This document shows positions 1 through 57,829 of a stretch of 64,000 bases of DNA, piece after piece; position 1 is the stretch's first letter; each line of letters opens with the position of its first letter. Source of the DNA: Escarpia spicata. Its lineage: Eukaryota; Annelida; Polychaeta; Sabellida; Siboglinidae. The stretch spans positions 68,992,223-69,056,222 of the forward strand of contig OZ023206.1 of the NCBI GenBank assembly GCA_963995525.1. Reading direction: 5' to 3'. Below the pieces are notes generated by a model. That model did no database searches. It was not told where the DNA came from and was given only the letters and a program-made list of their open reading frames with translations. Both the position numbers and the translations under genes were made by a program.

Positions 1-40
1 TAAAGGCCATGTTTCCCTGCTGACTGTGTTGATGTTGTAG

Positions 41-227
41 GTACTTGAAGGAGGTGGACCTGTATGAGAGAGCAGTGCTTGATAAACAGAGAGAGGAGCG
101 GGGACGACGGTCGTGTATCGGCGGCAGCGATGATGACGAGGACAACGGAGGTTGTCTTGGCTTCTGTAGTCGCCGCAACCGTCGACTCAAGTGTTTCCCG
201 CACTCGCTCCCAGAGGTCTACGTCTGA
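41..227 (+). CDS. Terminal coding exon of an unidentified gene
   Basis: A splice acceptor (…gttgtag) ends at 40. An open frame runs from there to the TGA at 225-227 and encodes about 61 residues beginning YLKEVDLYERAVLD. The peptide is charged at first, then has an acidic run (GGSDDDEDNGG), then a Cys/Arg-rich stretch (CLGFCSRRNRRLKCF), and ends in EVYV. That ending fits a class II PDZ ligand (hydrophobic-x-hydrophobic), which is only an inference. No ATG opens the frame, so it is best read as the last exon of a gene whose other exons lie left of the window. The gene is convergent with LMF1, whose stop is 3.7 kb away. I do not recognise the family. Confidence 0.5.
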
Positions 228-339
228 CTCCGCTGAATACTGTGTTGTCATGGTGACAGAGACAATGATTGAACAAGTTTCGAACTCAGTATTTGTTATA
301 ATCTATTGATGGGTTATGATGCACTAATTATGAGACTAC

Positions 340-889
340 GTGTCAGGCCATGATGGTTCGGAATGTAAGGTACATTTCATAAAACTGAGAATAAGCTAAA
401 ATACATTCGCAGGGATGAAAGTGTTTTGGTATTTTTAAAATTTTTACTACCCGATTGAATAATGCAGTTTGAGTTACCGGGTATTTTTTATGTGTGTTTT
501 TGACTGTCTGACTTGACGTGTGTTTTTGACTGTCTGACTTGACGTGTGTTTTTGACTGACTTGACGTGTGTTTTGGACTGTCTGACTTGACGTGTTTTGG
601 ACTGTCCGACTTGACGTGTGTTTTGGACTGTCCGACTTGACGTGTGTTTTGGACTGTCTGACTTGACGTGTGTTTTGGATTGTCTGACTTGACGTGCAAA
701 TACCTAAATTTGACGTTGTCTATCTCAGAGCTCAAATTCTTCGGTTAGTTCAACCACCCATAAATTTATAATTGACCTCCATGCAAAACACTGATATCTC
801 TGATAAAACTGAAGTTTCCCTGTAACACAATGCTCAAACTCCATACTGCCAAAATGTACCTTAAGATCTGAACCATTGTGACCTGTCAC
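340..889. repeat. MITE-like repeat with an internal minisatellite (copy 1)
   Basis: The ends are imperfect inverted repeats: the left begins gtgtcaggccatgatggttc and the right, reverse-complemented, begins gtgacaggtcacaatggttc. Interior segments match the element at 33607-34011 (for example the stretch around agttcaaccaccca, and the end around ttaag-tctgaacca). This copy is longer because it holds the 26-bp tandem array at 490-697. No coding capacity was seen. Confidence 0.65.
490..697. repeat. 26-bp minisatellite, about 8 copies
   Basis: Tandem copies of a unit close to gtgtgttttggactgtctg plus acttgac, with T/C and length variants. The array lies inside the MITE-like repeat at 340-889. The minus-strand open frame across it is a by-product of the repeat. 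Confidence 0.9.
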
Positions 890-897
890 AAATATGT

Positions 898-2950
898 TTG
901 TTAAACTTCATCAGAATAATAATGTGTTACCGGTGATGAAATAGGTCTGGTGTCTCCCAATGAAAAGTCATTCTGACTGAAGCTTCATCTGGATACCATG
1001 TTCAGCAGATAGCGACCCAAAGTAACTAATAATATCATAGTCACAAAGTAGCAAAAGTGATCAAAAAGACATCTTTTTGTCCATTTTTGAACAATGGGAA
1101 AGAGCTTTATTTATAACTAAAGTATGGTACTGCTGCTTTAAGAATGTAATCTCTTCTGCTACTCTTGTGAAAAATCACAGTAAGATAAGTGATGTGCAGA
1201 CGGAGGTTTTTGTGACGGTGACGTGAGTGTCCTGTATGGATATCTATAGGCTTGAGGAAATTTCACGTCACCGTAATTAATTACGCAAACTTCTGAACCT
1301 CACTTTATGGTCACCCCAGTAATATAGCCACCTTGCAATTAAGGTCACCATAGGAGAGCCCAATATTATTTCTGTAACAAAGCATGAAATGAAATTCTGG
1401 CGCACTGTTATATTCAATTGTGCATATAAGGAACATTGAATAAAAGTAACAGATTTATTAAATTCCAACAGTTTCCTTATAATTATGTGAAGCAAACCCC
1501 ATATATCTGTAATATCACTGCATCATGATCTTGCTTCGTATAGTTTGGCTGAAAAATGGTCTGACTATCGAGACAATTTGTTCCTTAGTATTAACACTAA
1601 GGGTAGATGTATGGTTGAAAATGTGTTAACTGCTAGCTAGTTGACTAATTACTATTTGCATGATGCATCTGCCAATCTTTCGCCATTTTGTTTACAGAGA
1701 GTAAGTTATTTTGGGAATATTTTTAAAGTTTATATTTTATGATTGACAATGTATCACTTCTTTGTTGCTGTATTCATTACAGACACAAATGCAATATTTA
1801 TTTGTTGATGTTCGTTCAATGAAATGCATTGCAAATAGTGTATAATCACTATTGTATGTATCATGATTCAATTATCAGTTGACTACCGGGTAGTTATATT
1901 GCACTAATATGACTTATAAACTGGTGTTGGATTAAATAATGTTCCAGTAGACATATTGAAAGAAACGTAAACATATAATTATGCCATTTATAATATATTT
2001 GTTTGCCACCATTTAAATTTTACATTTTATGACAGTTTATATTGCTGCTATGGGGTAGTTATCTTATTTCTCTGTCTGTCTTATGTTAATACACTTTTGC
2101 AAATGTTGTAATTTACAAATCAGTTATTTTATAAAAAATATTCTACCCACAACAGAAACATGTCAGGCATTCTGTGTGACTTATAAATGCAGACAAAACA
2201 ATTACCAAACATTAATTTATTTTATTTTAATAAATGCAAACATTTAACAACAATTAAAAACAACATCAAAAACTTAACACACCCGATTGTACAACTGCAA
2301 TGTTTCAATTAAAGTAAACTGAATTGACTCAAACTTAAAATAGTAAAACACCTAATATCCTTAGAACATACATTAATTTGACACAATTACATGATAAACA
2401 TTTCAATACCCCTTATCCTAAAACATACATTCACATGACATGTTTGAGAAAAAATAAACATCGTACATGGAACCTGCCAAGTCGTTTGTCTTTTTATTAA
2501 CACACCTTTGAGTCCTCTGGCTGCAACTGCTGGAACTAAACACTAATAATTAAAATATTCTAGAAATACAAAAGTATCCCTCGCCAAGTATCGTATAAAT
2601 AATAACATAAGAAAGCGCTATCATAACAAACCAAATAGATCTTGTGGGCATTTCTGTCTTACAGACATTGTTAGTGACAGTTACATTTACATTCTTGGTA
2701 TCACTGGATAGTTCTGTATGCGTGTAGGTTTTACTCAGCTTGAGGAATATGTGATGCCTACAAAATGACATTGATTTATCGTAAACTCTTGTATAGAGTA
2801 TCAGATGTGTCTACTCTACCATTCTGACTGCTCCAGTGTGTCCGAGACTCTGAGTGAACCACAAACGCCAACTTATCTACTCAAACTCTTGTAAGAATTA
2901 ACTTCAGCCATTACATCTTGTAACTGGCCAAGGCCAATTTCTGGGCCGAC
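898..2950. other. Non-coding AT-rich DNA between convergent genes
   Basis: I see no supportable gene here. A short repeat at about 1290-1350 matches, in reverse complement, the segment near 15790-15850. TTTATT motifs (AATAAA on the minus strand), for example near 1110 and 2216, could serve LMF1 polyadenylation, but I cannot choose among them. Confidence 0.4.
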
Positions 2951-2963
2951 ATACATACATGTA

Positions 2964-3355
2964 TATCCCTCAGCCCACTCAAGTTGTCCTGTATCCTTCA
3001 ACCCACTCAAGTTGTCCTGTATCCTTCAGCCCACTCAGGTTGTCCTGTATCCTTCAACCCACTCAGGTTGTCCTATATCCTTCAACCCACTCAAGTTGTC
3101 CTGTATCCTTCAGCCCACTCAGGTTGTCCTGTATCCTTCAACCCACTCAAGTTGTCCTGTATCCTTCAACTCACTCAGGTTGTCCTGTATCCTTCAACCC
3201 ACTCAAGTTGTCCTGTATCCTTCAGCCCACTCAGGTTGTCCTGTATCCTTCAACCCACTCAAGTTGTCCTGTATCCTTCAACCCACTCAAGTTGTCCTGT
3301 ATCCTTCAGCCTACTACGGTTGTCCTGTATCCTTCAGCCCACTCAAGTTGTCCGT
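2964..3355. repeat. 28-bp minisatellite, about 14 copies
   Basis: Tandem units close to cccactcaagttgtcctgta plus tccttcaa, differing by A/G and C/T changes. The unit is not a multiple of three and has no stop in any plus frame, so all three plus frames are open. These are not genes. The array lies about 0.6 kb beyond the LMF1 stop codon. Confidence 0.93.
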
Positions 3356-3950
3356 CACATGAGTTTTGAGAGAGTAAGGAAAGTTGACCAAATCAACGCA
3401 TGCATGATCGTTTTGTGCATTCACGTGAAGATTCCAATTTTTAAAATTGCCTGAAGGTAATACCTGAGAAGCAATTAATAGATGTTATGATTTTTACCAA
3501 AACTACATCCAAAATGTTGCAAAAACAAACCAGCATGTGGATACCAGGTAGTTTTGCTTTTTCGCAAAGTGAATTTGAAATGAGATGAGCGAAACAAAAG
3601 TCGAACTGAGGAAACACCTCTATAACGTGTGCGTTACAAAAGAAGTTATATCCACTCTCGACATCAACCTCTGACCTTTGAGTCACGAGACTCGAGGCAG
3701 CTGGCACCAACGATGACATCACGCAGCTTTCCTGCCCGTGTTTTTGAAATGACAAGTGTGTATCTTTAGTCAACTGTACTAGCGAAAATATCAAGTAAAT
3801 TTCAACTACATAACTCAAGTATTTCGAACATAAAACAACACTTCTCTACTGTTTGCCTGCGTGATGTACAACACTGGATGCCCGCCTGATTGCATCTACA
3901 ATGAATATGAAAATTTTACTAAATGTTTAATAATCGGCACCTGAGGATTA
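3356..3950. other. LMF1 3' flank and probable 3' UTR
   Basis: No gene or recognised repeat was seen. The LMF1 3' UTR must run into this stretch on the minus strand. I could not identify its polyadenylation site. Confidence 0.4.
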
Positions 3951-50159
<46,209 letters not shown>

Positions 50160-50214
50160 TTTCAAGAGTTTGTCTGCTTCTCGCACCAGTCTCAGAGCAC
50201 TCGGCTGAATACAA

Positions 50215-52395
50215 CCTCACCGTTAACAACTATGTTGGCTTGTGTTTTATAAGGCAATTGTTTAAAGTCAAAATTGTTCATGCGTAACTAGAAGATTGAT
50301 ATAGATGATGAAAATTATTATGACGTGATTCATCTTAAAGGGGAATAAACAAAATAACTACGTGAAGTAAACTGAAGTTGTAAGAGGAACGTGATGATAA
50401 TTATGGTCGGTCTTAGGTGATTTACTCCAAACAGCCCAAACTTGAGCTAACGCAGGAGTCGCTGTTAAACATGTCTGTACGTTTGAGGGCGCCACTAAGA
50501 ATTAAAATAATTTATTCGACAATAAAATACATGTACATTTTTTTATGTAGCAAACAAATGAAAAGAAGTGTATGCGTCAACTTAAATTTTTATTAGAATA
50601 TAACAGTTTATTGATCGACGTAGTTCCTTTTTATTCGCCAGGGACCGTTTCGTTTTTTGCTATTTAGCCTATTTATAGTTAGATGGGAATTGTTGGTTGA
50701 CTTTCGATAACTACTTTCGCATTCCTGATTGTTTGTTGAATACGTGACTGCTAACGGTTGGTAAATTGTGAGTATGTTTCAGTGATTTTCTTATATGTAA
50801 AGATATTAGATGTGTTCCGGGTGCCAACAAGTTGATATGAATGCATGTTCGCCAGGCGTGGGCCTGTACTGTGTACTGACATGTGACCCAAGACCAGTGT
50901 GAGGCAGTTGGCGAACTTTTTTGGAGGTAGGACCCGATCGTCTGGCCCCGGCGTACGCCAATCAACAGTCACAATTACTTTTCTGTTTCCTTTCCAGGCA
51001 CCTATTGAAAGGTGGCTCGGTACCGTCAGTGACAATGCATGGGTTCACAGCCGATTACCATCACTAACAGTCTAACTGGTCGAACTAGCTCTAGTCTAGG
51101 ACTAGTAGGGCCCATGACTATGTCTACGTACGTACGACGTGGTTATACATGTGTCATGCATGGTTATGCATGGATATAACGATCAGCCTAATGGTAGTAA
51201 GGAGTCATCTACACATTATATACGCATGAATTAGGGCGATATAGCCGCTTTGCTGCACATGACGAACTTTGCAAAACGTAGGACTGTCACTAAAATGAAA
51301 ACAATGTCTTATGTAGTTACTGTGCTTTTGTAATTCCTACTATTTATAATAGACACAATATGTTAACCGTTTATGCCTTCGAGGACAATATTTTTATCAA
51401 GTCATCTTTGTCATTATTAAGGGGTGCGCTTTGCGCCACACTACTGACTGCTTTCCCGTAAATTAACGTACGTGTGTATAAGTAGTATGCGTATATCTCT
51501 TGGCTTTGCATACTGTACACGGTAACCTAGACTTTGCTACTTCAATCACTGTTACCCTCCTTGTGTACACAATGTGTAGTAAGCCCTGAGAGTAACGTAT
51601 GTTTTGCTAAATATTACAATTGGAGTACCTTATAATCGAAAAACAAACATTTAAAAAAGCATGCCACGGTCACCAAGGCTCACAAATAGTACATTCATTA
51701 CAAATATCCCCGCCACCTTGTGTCATAAACTTTGGAAAACAGACAATGCTATGTTGTAAGTCTTACGTAATAGTCTTATTGTATAGTATAATTTAATTGG
51801 GTGATTTTTCCACAACTTATGTAATCTAATTTCTTCTTAAAAGACTACACCGATGCAATCTCTACCACAGACTGAGTGAGGCTATTCCATACATCTATTC
51901 ATCGGTGTATCATGTTTCTTTCGTTTTTAGTTGGTGTTCTCACGTATGTGACTCGTTCACTCAGTGTCACAAACTTCAGCATCGTATTTCTCAGTTAGAA
52001 TCTCTCTATCCTTGGAGCAGTAGACTGTAATAGCCTGACCAATCCATAAAAAGGGCACACCTACCCAGGATATATCTAGTTTTGTAACGTTACACATTTT
52101 GAACAAAAAACCTGAACATTTCTGAGCATTTTGATATTGATGGTTATATATTTTGTACCCAGAAACATGTCGCATTGCCAGTCTTGAATAAAATTAAAAC
52201 AGGTTAAACAATAACATGATATTACATGCCTAATATTACAGAAATGTAAATTAATGTTCACATTTACCAGGTTATATACGCGACAATACTATCATGGAAA
52301 TTAATTAATACAATTTTAATCAACTGATTGGGGGCACATCAAATTTCGAAAAAGCACTGTCTCACCGTTGTGTTTTTCTTCAAATACATCATCGA
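50215..52395. promoter_or_regulatory. LMF1 5' flank, probable promoter region
   Basis: By position this holds the LMF1 promoter. I did not recognise a TATA box at a convincing distance or any specific factor site. There is no gene further upstream on either strand until the B-box relic. Confidence 0.3.
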
Positions 52396-52640
52396 TTGTT
52401 AGATGAGAGGCTAACGGTCCAAGGACGTGATTGAACATAGAGAGAGGCGAGTGGACCTCGGTATCTGTGATGAGCTGTACATGTAGTCACATAGCACAAC
52501 AGTTAACATATTAATACGCTAACGTGGCGGCACTCCCAGCATATAAAGTCCAGTTGCCAGTTGCTACTTTATGTTGTTCATTCACGTCCCTGGACCATTG
52601 GCCTCTGATATGGGGTAAGACCACATTTAAAATTTACACA
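52395..52640. mobile_element. Palindromic MITE-like element
   Basis: The left arm, gaggctaacggtccaaggac followed by gtga, pairs with the right arm, which reads in reverse complement gaggccaatggtccagggac followed by gtga. About 200 bp in total, non-coding. A related sequence is at 30826-31205. Confidence 0.6.
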
Positions 52641-53001
52641 GGCGGCTCTTCATTTCCTGTAAAATTTATCTTAAATTTCACAGCATATTTAACCTCCATT
52701 GACACAAGTGCTGTGGAAAACTCGTGAAATTATCATACCTCATTTTTCAGAAAAATCCAACTAAACCTGACACCCCTCAATTTCGCCCCAATCTTGTGAC
52801 GGATTTTGAAATATTGGTTTGTTCTGCAAAATAGCCATTGTGCGAATACGCGAGCGACTAGAGTATATTTTTTATGTATTGCTATCTCGTGAAAGATCTA
52901 ATGCAGTAGTACATTTAGTATTCACTGGAGTAACATGTGCCACGTCAAAGTGCTCGAAAAAAATTCACACATCACACCAAAACGGTATTTTCAAGGGCAC
53001 T

Positions 53002-54137
53002 CTTTCAGAAATGTCGGCCCGACAGACAAGTCGTCGATTGGCGGTCTCGAGGGCCAGGCCAACTGACTCTCGCCGACAGCTTCTGTGGGTGACGCAGGGG
53101 CATCCACGGGTCGGCGAGTTCGAGCCACATGGACGTTGTTCTGTTTGTTATGTTCGCCTTACGTGGGCCTTTCGACGACCTACTTGATCGGCCGAGCACC
53201 GTCGGTGACGACTTTCTCGTAGGCGACCACGCCGCGTGTAGCCAGTTACTGGAGGAAGCGGCCAGTTTACTGCACACCCAGTACTACGTAGACAACGAAG
53301 TGGCGACGAAACTGCACCAGGCCCTAAACAAGATCTGTCCATCGGTGTGTCTCGATCGGCAAGAACCAGACCGAGCCAGTCTCTTAGCTTCGTAAGCTGT
53401 CCCGTTTGTAAAACTGAGCACGGGACAGGCCGAACACGTATATCAACTTGCATACAGTGGCAACGTAGAAGCGACGGATCCCCCGACTGTCCAACGCCTG
53501 TTTGTGGACTCGCTTGTTCAGCGTGACGCCAAACTGCAGCGTCACAGCGCCTCTGATGTTGCGAATGCTACAGGACGGTAACGATACGGCCCGTAGACGC
53601 GTGATTCCGACACCTCACTTGGACATCGCGAACTTGCTTGGAGGTCGCTACGCCCGTCGCTGTCACCGATGCAACGACGTCTCCCAGTTAGACTGTCGCG
53701 AGTGTTCGCACGAGTTCTGCGAGCCGTGTTTCGCGACGCAGCAAGGTAGCGAACCATTGAAGAAACACAGTGGCCAACATATTGTTGTCGACGGCGCTAT
53801 GTCTGGAAGGGAACCGCTTCTCGAACTGTTTCCCGTCGTCGCGGAGGATAGATCAACGGTGTAGGTCGTACGTGAGACCCGCGGAAGGAAGTCGACTGCC
53901 GTGGCTGCTGTTCGAGACGGCAACAGACAGGTCGGTGGCGATGTTGAGCCGAGCGTGCCGGTTGTTCGACAGTGTCCGGACATTGTCGAGTGGCTCTCAG
54001 AAGAACGCCGACAGAGCGTCGCGAGCGAGACATCGGATGTGCCCAGTGAGATCTGTAGTATCGTGTCGAAAGCTTCTCACTGTTTCTACCGGTTTGTAGA
54101 AGACAAACACCCCATCTACGTGAGTGTGATACATTGA
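53002..54137 (+). pseudogene. Decayed B-box-like zinc-finger coding region
   Basis: A GC-rich, intronless stretch with protein-like frames broken by lesions. Frame 53129-53580 reads …HAACSQLLEEAASLLHTQYY…LHQALNKICP…, with a TAA at 53393. The frame then shifts to 53545-54137, with RRCHRCNDVSQLDCRECSHE, FCEPCFATQQG and LKKHSGQH. This is a B-box-like pattern (C-x2-C-x7-C-x2-C-x4-C-x2-C … H … H). A TAG lies at 53862-53864, then the frame continues to 54137. An old retrocopy or a dying single-exon gene would fit. The parent gene is not identified. Confidence 0.55.
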
Positions 54138-54397
54138 GTGTACAGCGCGCCTGACAGACGGACGGACATAGAGCAGACAGTTCTTTATTAACACCCATAC
54201 ACATATCACTAAATACGTATATAAAATCATAAATATAGTACTCACATGGTATACAAATTATCATGTGTGGGTCAGGGAGACTCTCACTAAGAAAAGAAAA
54301 AAGCCGCTCTCATTGGAGCCACCAGTTACATTGATGACAATTAAAATAAAAAATTTGTAATGTACATACAGGTAAATAAGTCTGCAAATAATGATGT

Positions 54398-54858
54398 TTA
54401 ACATACATTGGAAACCCGTGTAAGCTTTGTGTAGATTGTTATACTTGTTATTAAATCGGGTGCATTATTGATAGTATGCGGCAAGGTGTATCTGAGACTT
54501 TGTTTCGCAAATTCGTGTTGTACCCTGATTGTATGTACGTGTATATTGTATTGTCCACGTATGTTGAAATTATGAAATCTGTTGTTCTGATGAAGCGGCA
54601 AATTTTGAAGGTAAACAAGAAGTTTGTTATGCACGAAATTTATAATAACATTTTAGTTCTTGCGATTTTAATGTGTTCTATTTTTAATAATTAGAGACTG
54701 TTAAACAGTTGTTCACATTATATTTCCTTACACTAATAATTCGGACAGGCTTCTTTTGAAGTTTCTGAATTCTGTCATTTTGTAACCCCAAGCGGTAACG
54801 CCGTAGTTTAAGTGTGGCAATATTAGTGCGTTGTACAATACGATCTTTATATCAAGAG
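54398..54858 (-). pseudogene. LINE ORF2 C-terminus, left of the nested Gypsy
   Basis: Minus-strand reading from 54858 gives LPLDIKIVLYNALILPHLNY and GVTAWGY, then after small shifts QKLQKKPVRIISVRKYNVNN. Further on it gives RFHNFNIRGQYNIH…TRVQHEFAKQSLRYTLP-like text ending near 54398. This is the C-terminal domain of a non-LTR retrotransposon. It continues across the Gypsy insertion into 57830-58726. Confidence 0.65.
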
Positions 54859-54863
54859 GTAAT

Positions 54864-55114
54864 TGTCACGAGATACCCCAGCTGATGCCCAACAGGGAGG
54901 GTATATTTGGACTGATTGCCTAGCAGCAACCTCTGGACTCTAATTAGCATATAGAGTAGTGGGCGCTGCCGCCGCTGTTAGTGTAGTGAATCAGTCTAGC
55001 CTACGATTTAGACCAGTGTAGCTGTGTATCCAGATAGTAACGTATTAAACATATTCTTCTCGACGTGTTGTTTGTATGTTATAATAATACGTAGATACGA
55101 GCAATACTGTCACA
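54864..55114 (+). repeat. Gypsy left LTR
   Basis: 251 bp, nearly identical to the right LTR. A few differences are visible (cccaacaggg versus cccagcaagg, gccgccgctg versus gccgccactg, actgtcaca versus accgttaca), so the insertion is not very recent. Confidence 0.9.
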
Positions 55115-55246
55115 TGGTGTCAGGAAGTGACCTACCGTTACCCGTTACGTGTTAATTGAATTACGTTATCTGGATGATCGCTGAATTACCGGCTCAGCGG
55201 GATTGCGACAACAGTGCCTGATAAGATCAGCTAGACTCCGTTAAGT

Positions 55247-57432
55247 GTGAGGGACACTGTGATGGCTACGCCTCAGTCCAGTGAGCTAAACGAAGTCAGC
55301 TACATGGGATGTCTGCTGACAGACGAGGGCATGAAACCTGACCCGAAGAAAATCGCGGCCATAATCGAGATGCCCATGCCCACGGACGTAGAAGGAGTAC
55401 GCCGCCTAATTGGTACAGTGCAGTACCTGGGCAAGTTCGTGAAGGATCTGACCGACCTCACAGTTTCGTTGCGTGAATTGATACGCAAGGAAAGCGAGTT
55501 CACGTGGAACGAGTCGCACACCAAAGCAGTGTGTGCGATACACGAGAAGCTCGGTAACGCCCCAGTGCTGCGTTACTATGATGTGAATAAAGACGTAACA
55601 ATCCAGGCAGACGCGTCGCAAACAGGCCTGGGAGCTGCGCTCATGCAGGACGGCCAGCCGATATGTTACGCAAGCAGAGCCATGATGGATACCGAACAAA
55701 ACTACGCACATATCGAGAAGGAACTGTTGGCGATAGTGTGAGCGGTCCAACGACTACATATATGGTCGAGATGTAGTACACGTGGAATCTGACCACAAGC
55801 CGCTGGAAACTATCTTCAAGAGAGAAATACACATGGCACCGAAGCGACTGCAGCGCATGAGATTGCGACTGCAGAAGTATCCATTCGAAGTGAGGTACAA
55901 GAAAGGATCGGAAATGTACGTTGCAGATACGTTGAGCCGAGCGTATAACACGGAGGCTAAACGAGACAATCGGCGAGATACGAATGCCGATGTCAATAAA
56001 GTTGACGACTGAGACGATATGATGTACGGCGACAACATCATGCTGCCTGAAGATAAACTGATCGAGCTGCAGCACGCCACGAAGGAAGACGCAGTGTTGC
56101 GAGAACTCGAGAAGGCCATCAAGTCAGGGTGGCCAGCAGCGAATACCGGTAAGGAAGCACTAAAACCGTACGTGCAGTTCAAAGATGAACTGTTAGTTGA
56201 AGATGGATTAATCTTCAAGGGAGACAGATTAGTAATCCTCCACGTGATGCGACCGGGAATGGTGAAATTGATACACCAGAGCCATATTGGAATAGAGGGA
56301 TGCCTGCGCAGGGCGCGCGAAGTCATCTATTGGCCCGGTATGAACGCTGAGGTGAAGGACCACATCAGCAAGTGCGACGTTTGCAACGCACACCGACCGG
56401 AACAGTGCCGCGAGAAGCTGCAAACACACGAGTTCCCCCATCTGCCGTGGGCCAAGGTCGCAACAGATTTGTTTGAGCTCGACGGACACCAGTATGTCAT
56501 ACTGGTAGACTACTACAGTAACTTCTTCGAGATCAACGAGCTGAAGAAGACAACGACACAGGCAGTTGTCAATGCTCTGCGGCCACACTTCGGACGTCAC
56601 GGAGTTCCTTCAATTCTGGTCAGTGACAATGCTTCACAGTATGGATCACAGGAATTTGCGAAATTTGCTCGTGAGTGGGGCTTTGTGCACATAACATCAA
56701 GCCCGCACTACCCGCAAAGCAACGGGAAAGCGGAGAACGCTGTGAAAATTGCTAAAGCTTTGCTCAAGAAGGCCAAACTGGATGGAAGCGACCCACTGAA
56801 AGCTATTCTGGAATGGCGCAACACACCAACAGAAGGCTTGCAAAGCTCGCCCGTGCAACGTTTGATGTCACGCCGGACTAAGACACATGCAGTTGCCGAC
56901 GCGAAGCAGTCTACTTGCACCAAAAATCCAAGGAAGAAATGTCAGCGATGCTATCGAACAACGAAAACGAAAGTACCAACGACATTACGACACCCACTCA
57001 AAGCCGCTGAAAGAGCTAAATGTTGGACAGGCAGTCCGGATGAAACTGCCCGGACGCAACACTTGGAGTTTGGGTGTATGTAAATGAGCACTAGGACAGC
57101 GATCCTACACCGTGGATGTCGAAGGACACACCTATCGGCGCAACAGACGACAGTTGAGGGCAACCAACGAATCGGCGCCCTCGATGACTATTGCTCATGA
57201 CGTAACGCCAGACGTGGGAGATTCCGTGCCCCGTGCAATGATCTCCAAGCCGACCGGTCAACGACAACCGGCTGTTGTTGTTGACATTCCGCTATCACCG
57301 TGTCCTCGCCCGAACACGCCGCGGGCGATACCGGGCATTATGCCGAGGCGAGACCAGCCAAGTGCAAGACGCATGACACTTCGAGATCTTGTTGACATTA
57401 AGCCACCACGGCGGCTAATTAATGAGATGTGA
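55247..57432 (+). pseudogene. Gypsy pol remnant (RT end, RNase H, integrase)
   Basis: Order: the end of RT and its connection (YMGCLLTDEGMKPDPKKIAA, LRELI…FTW), RNase H (TIQADASQTGLGAALMQDG, AHIEKELLAIV), integrase zinc finger (HIGIEG…CDVC) and catalytic core with D, D, E in ATDLFEL, VSDNASQYG and GKAENAV, then a C-terminal tail. Lesions: TGA at 55739-55741 with a small frame change just after, TGA at 56010-56012, a frame change near 56930, and TGA at 57085-57087. The gag-protease-RT part appears to be deleted near 55280. Confidence 0.88.
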
Positions 57433-57541
57433 ATCACTGATCGTGTTGACATTAAGCCACCACGACGGCTCATTAATGAGAGGTGAATCACTGACCGTGT
57501 TGACATTAAGCCACCACGACGGCTAATTAATGAAATGTGAA
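57391..57541 (+). repeat. Three tandem repeats of about 50 bp at the Gypsy 3' end
   Basis: The unit starts gttgacattaagccaccacg and continues cggctaattaatga…tgaatcactga. The first copy encodes the last residues of the remnant frame (VDIKPPRRLINEM). The array lies between the pol remnant and the polypurine tract. Confidence 0.85.
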
Positions 57542-57574
57542 TCCCTAAATTAAAAATAATAAAACAAAAAGGGA

Positions 57575-57824
57575 TGTCACGAGATACCCCAGCTGATGCC
57601 CAGCAAGGAGGGTATATTTGAACTGATTGCCTAGCAGCAACCTCTGGACTCTAATTAGCATATAGAGTAGTGGGCGCTGCCGCCACTGTTAGTGTAGTGA
57701 ATCAGTCTAGCCTACGATTTAGACCAGTGTAGCTGTGTATCCAGATAGTAACGTATTAAACATATTCTTCTCGACGTGTTGTTTGTATGTTATATAATAC
57801 ACAGATACGAGCAATACCGTTACA
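57575..57824 (+). repeat. Gypsy right LTR
   Basis: 250 bp, starting TGTCACGAGATACCCC directly after the purine tract and ending gttaca. It is the partner of 54864-55114. Confidence 0.9.
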
Positions 57825-57829
57825 GCAAT

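Larger units (their letters stand above)
54859..57829 (+). mobile_element. Ty3/Gypsy LTR retrotransposon, deletion derivative
   Basis: LTRs at 54864-55114 and 57575-57824 both start TGTCACGAGATACC and end …CA. Five flanking bases, GTAAT (left) and GCAAT (right), fit a target duplication with one change. A primer-binding-like tggtgtcaggaagtgacc follows the left LTR, and a purine run (aaaacaaaaaggga) precedes the right LTR. The gag, protease and most of RT are missing. It is inserted in an older LINE on the opposite strand. Confidence 0.9.

Noticed and set aside
343..735. 130-residue minus-strand open frame with repeats
   Set aside because: Generated by the 26-bp minisatellite inside a MITE.
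2959..3454. Three overlapping plus-strand open frames
   Set aside because: They are the three readings of a stop-free 28-bp tandem repeat, with no other coding evidence.
57258..57506. Minus-strand repeat protein (MSTRSVIHLSL…)
   Set aside because: Translation of the roughly 50-bp tandem repeat at the Gypsy 3' end.
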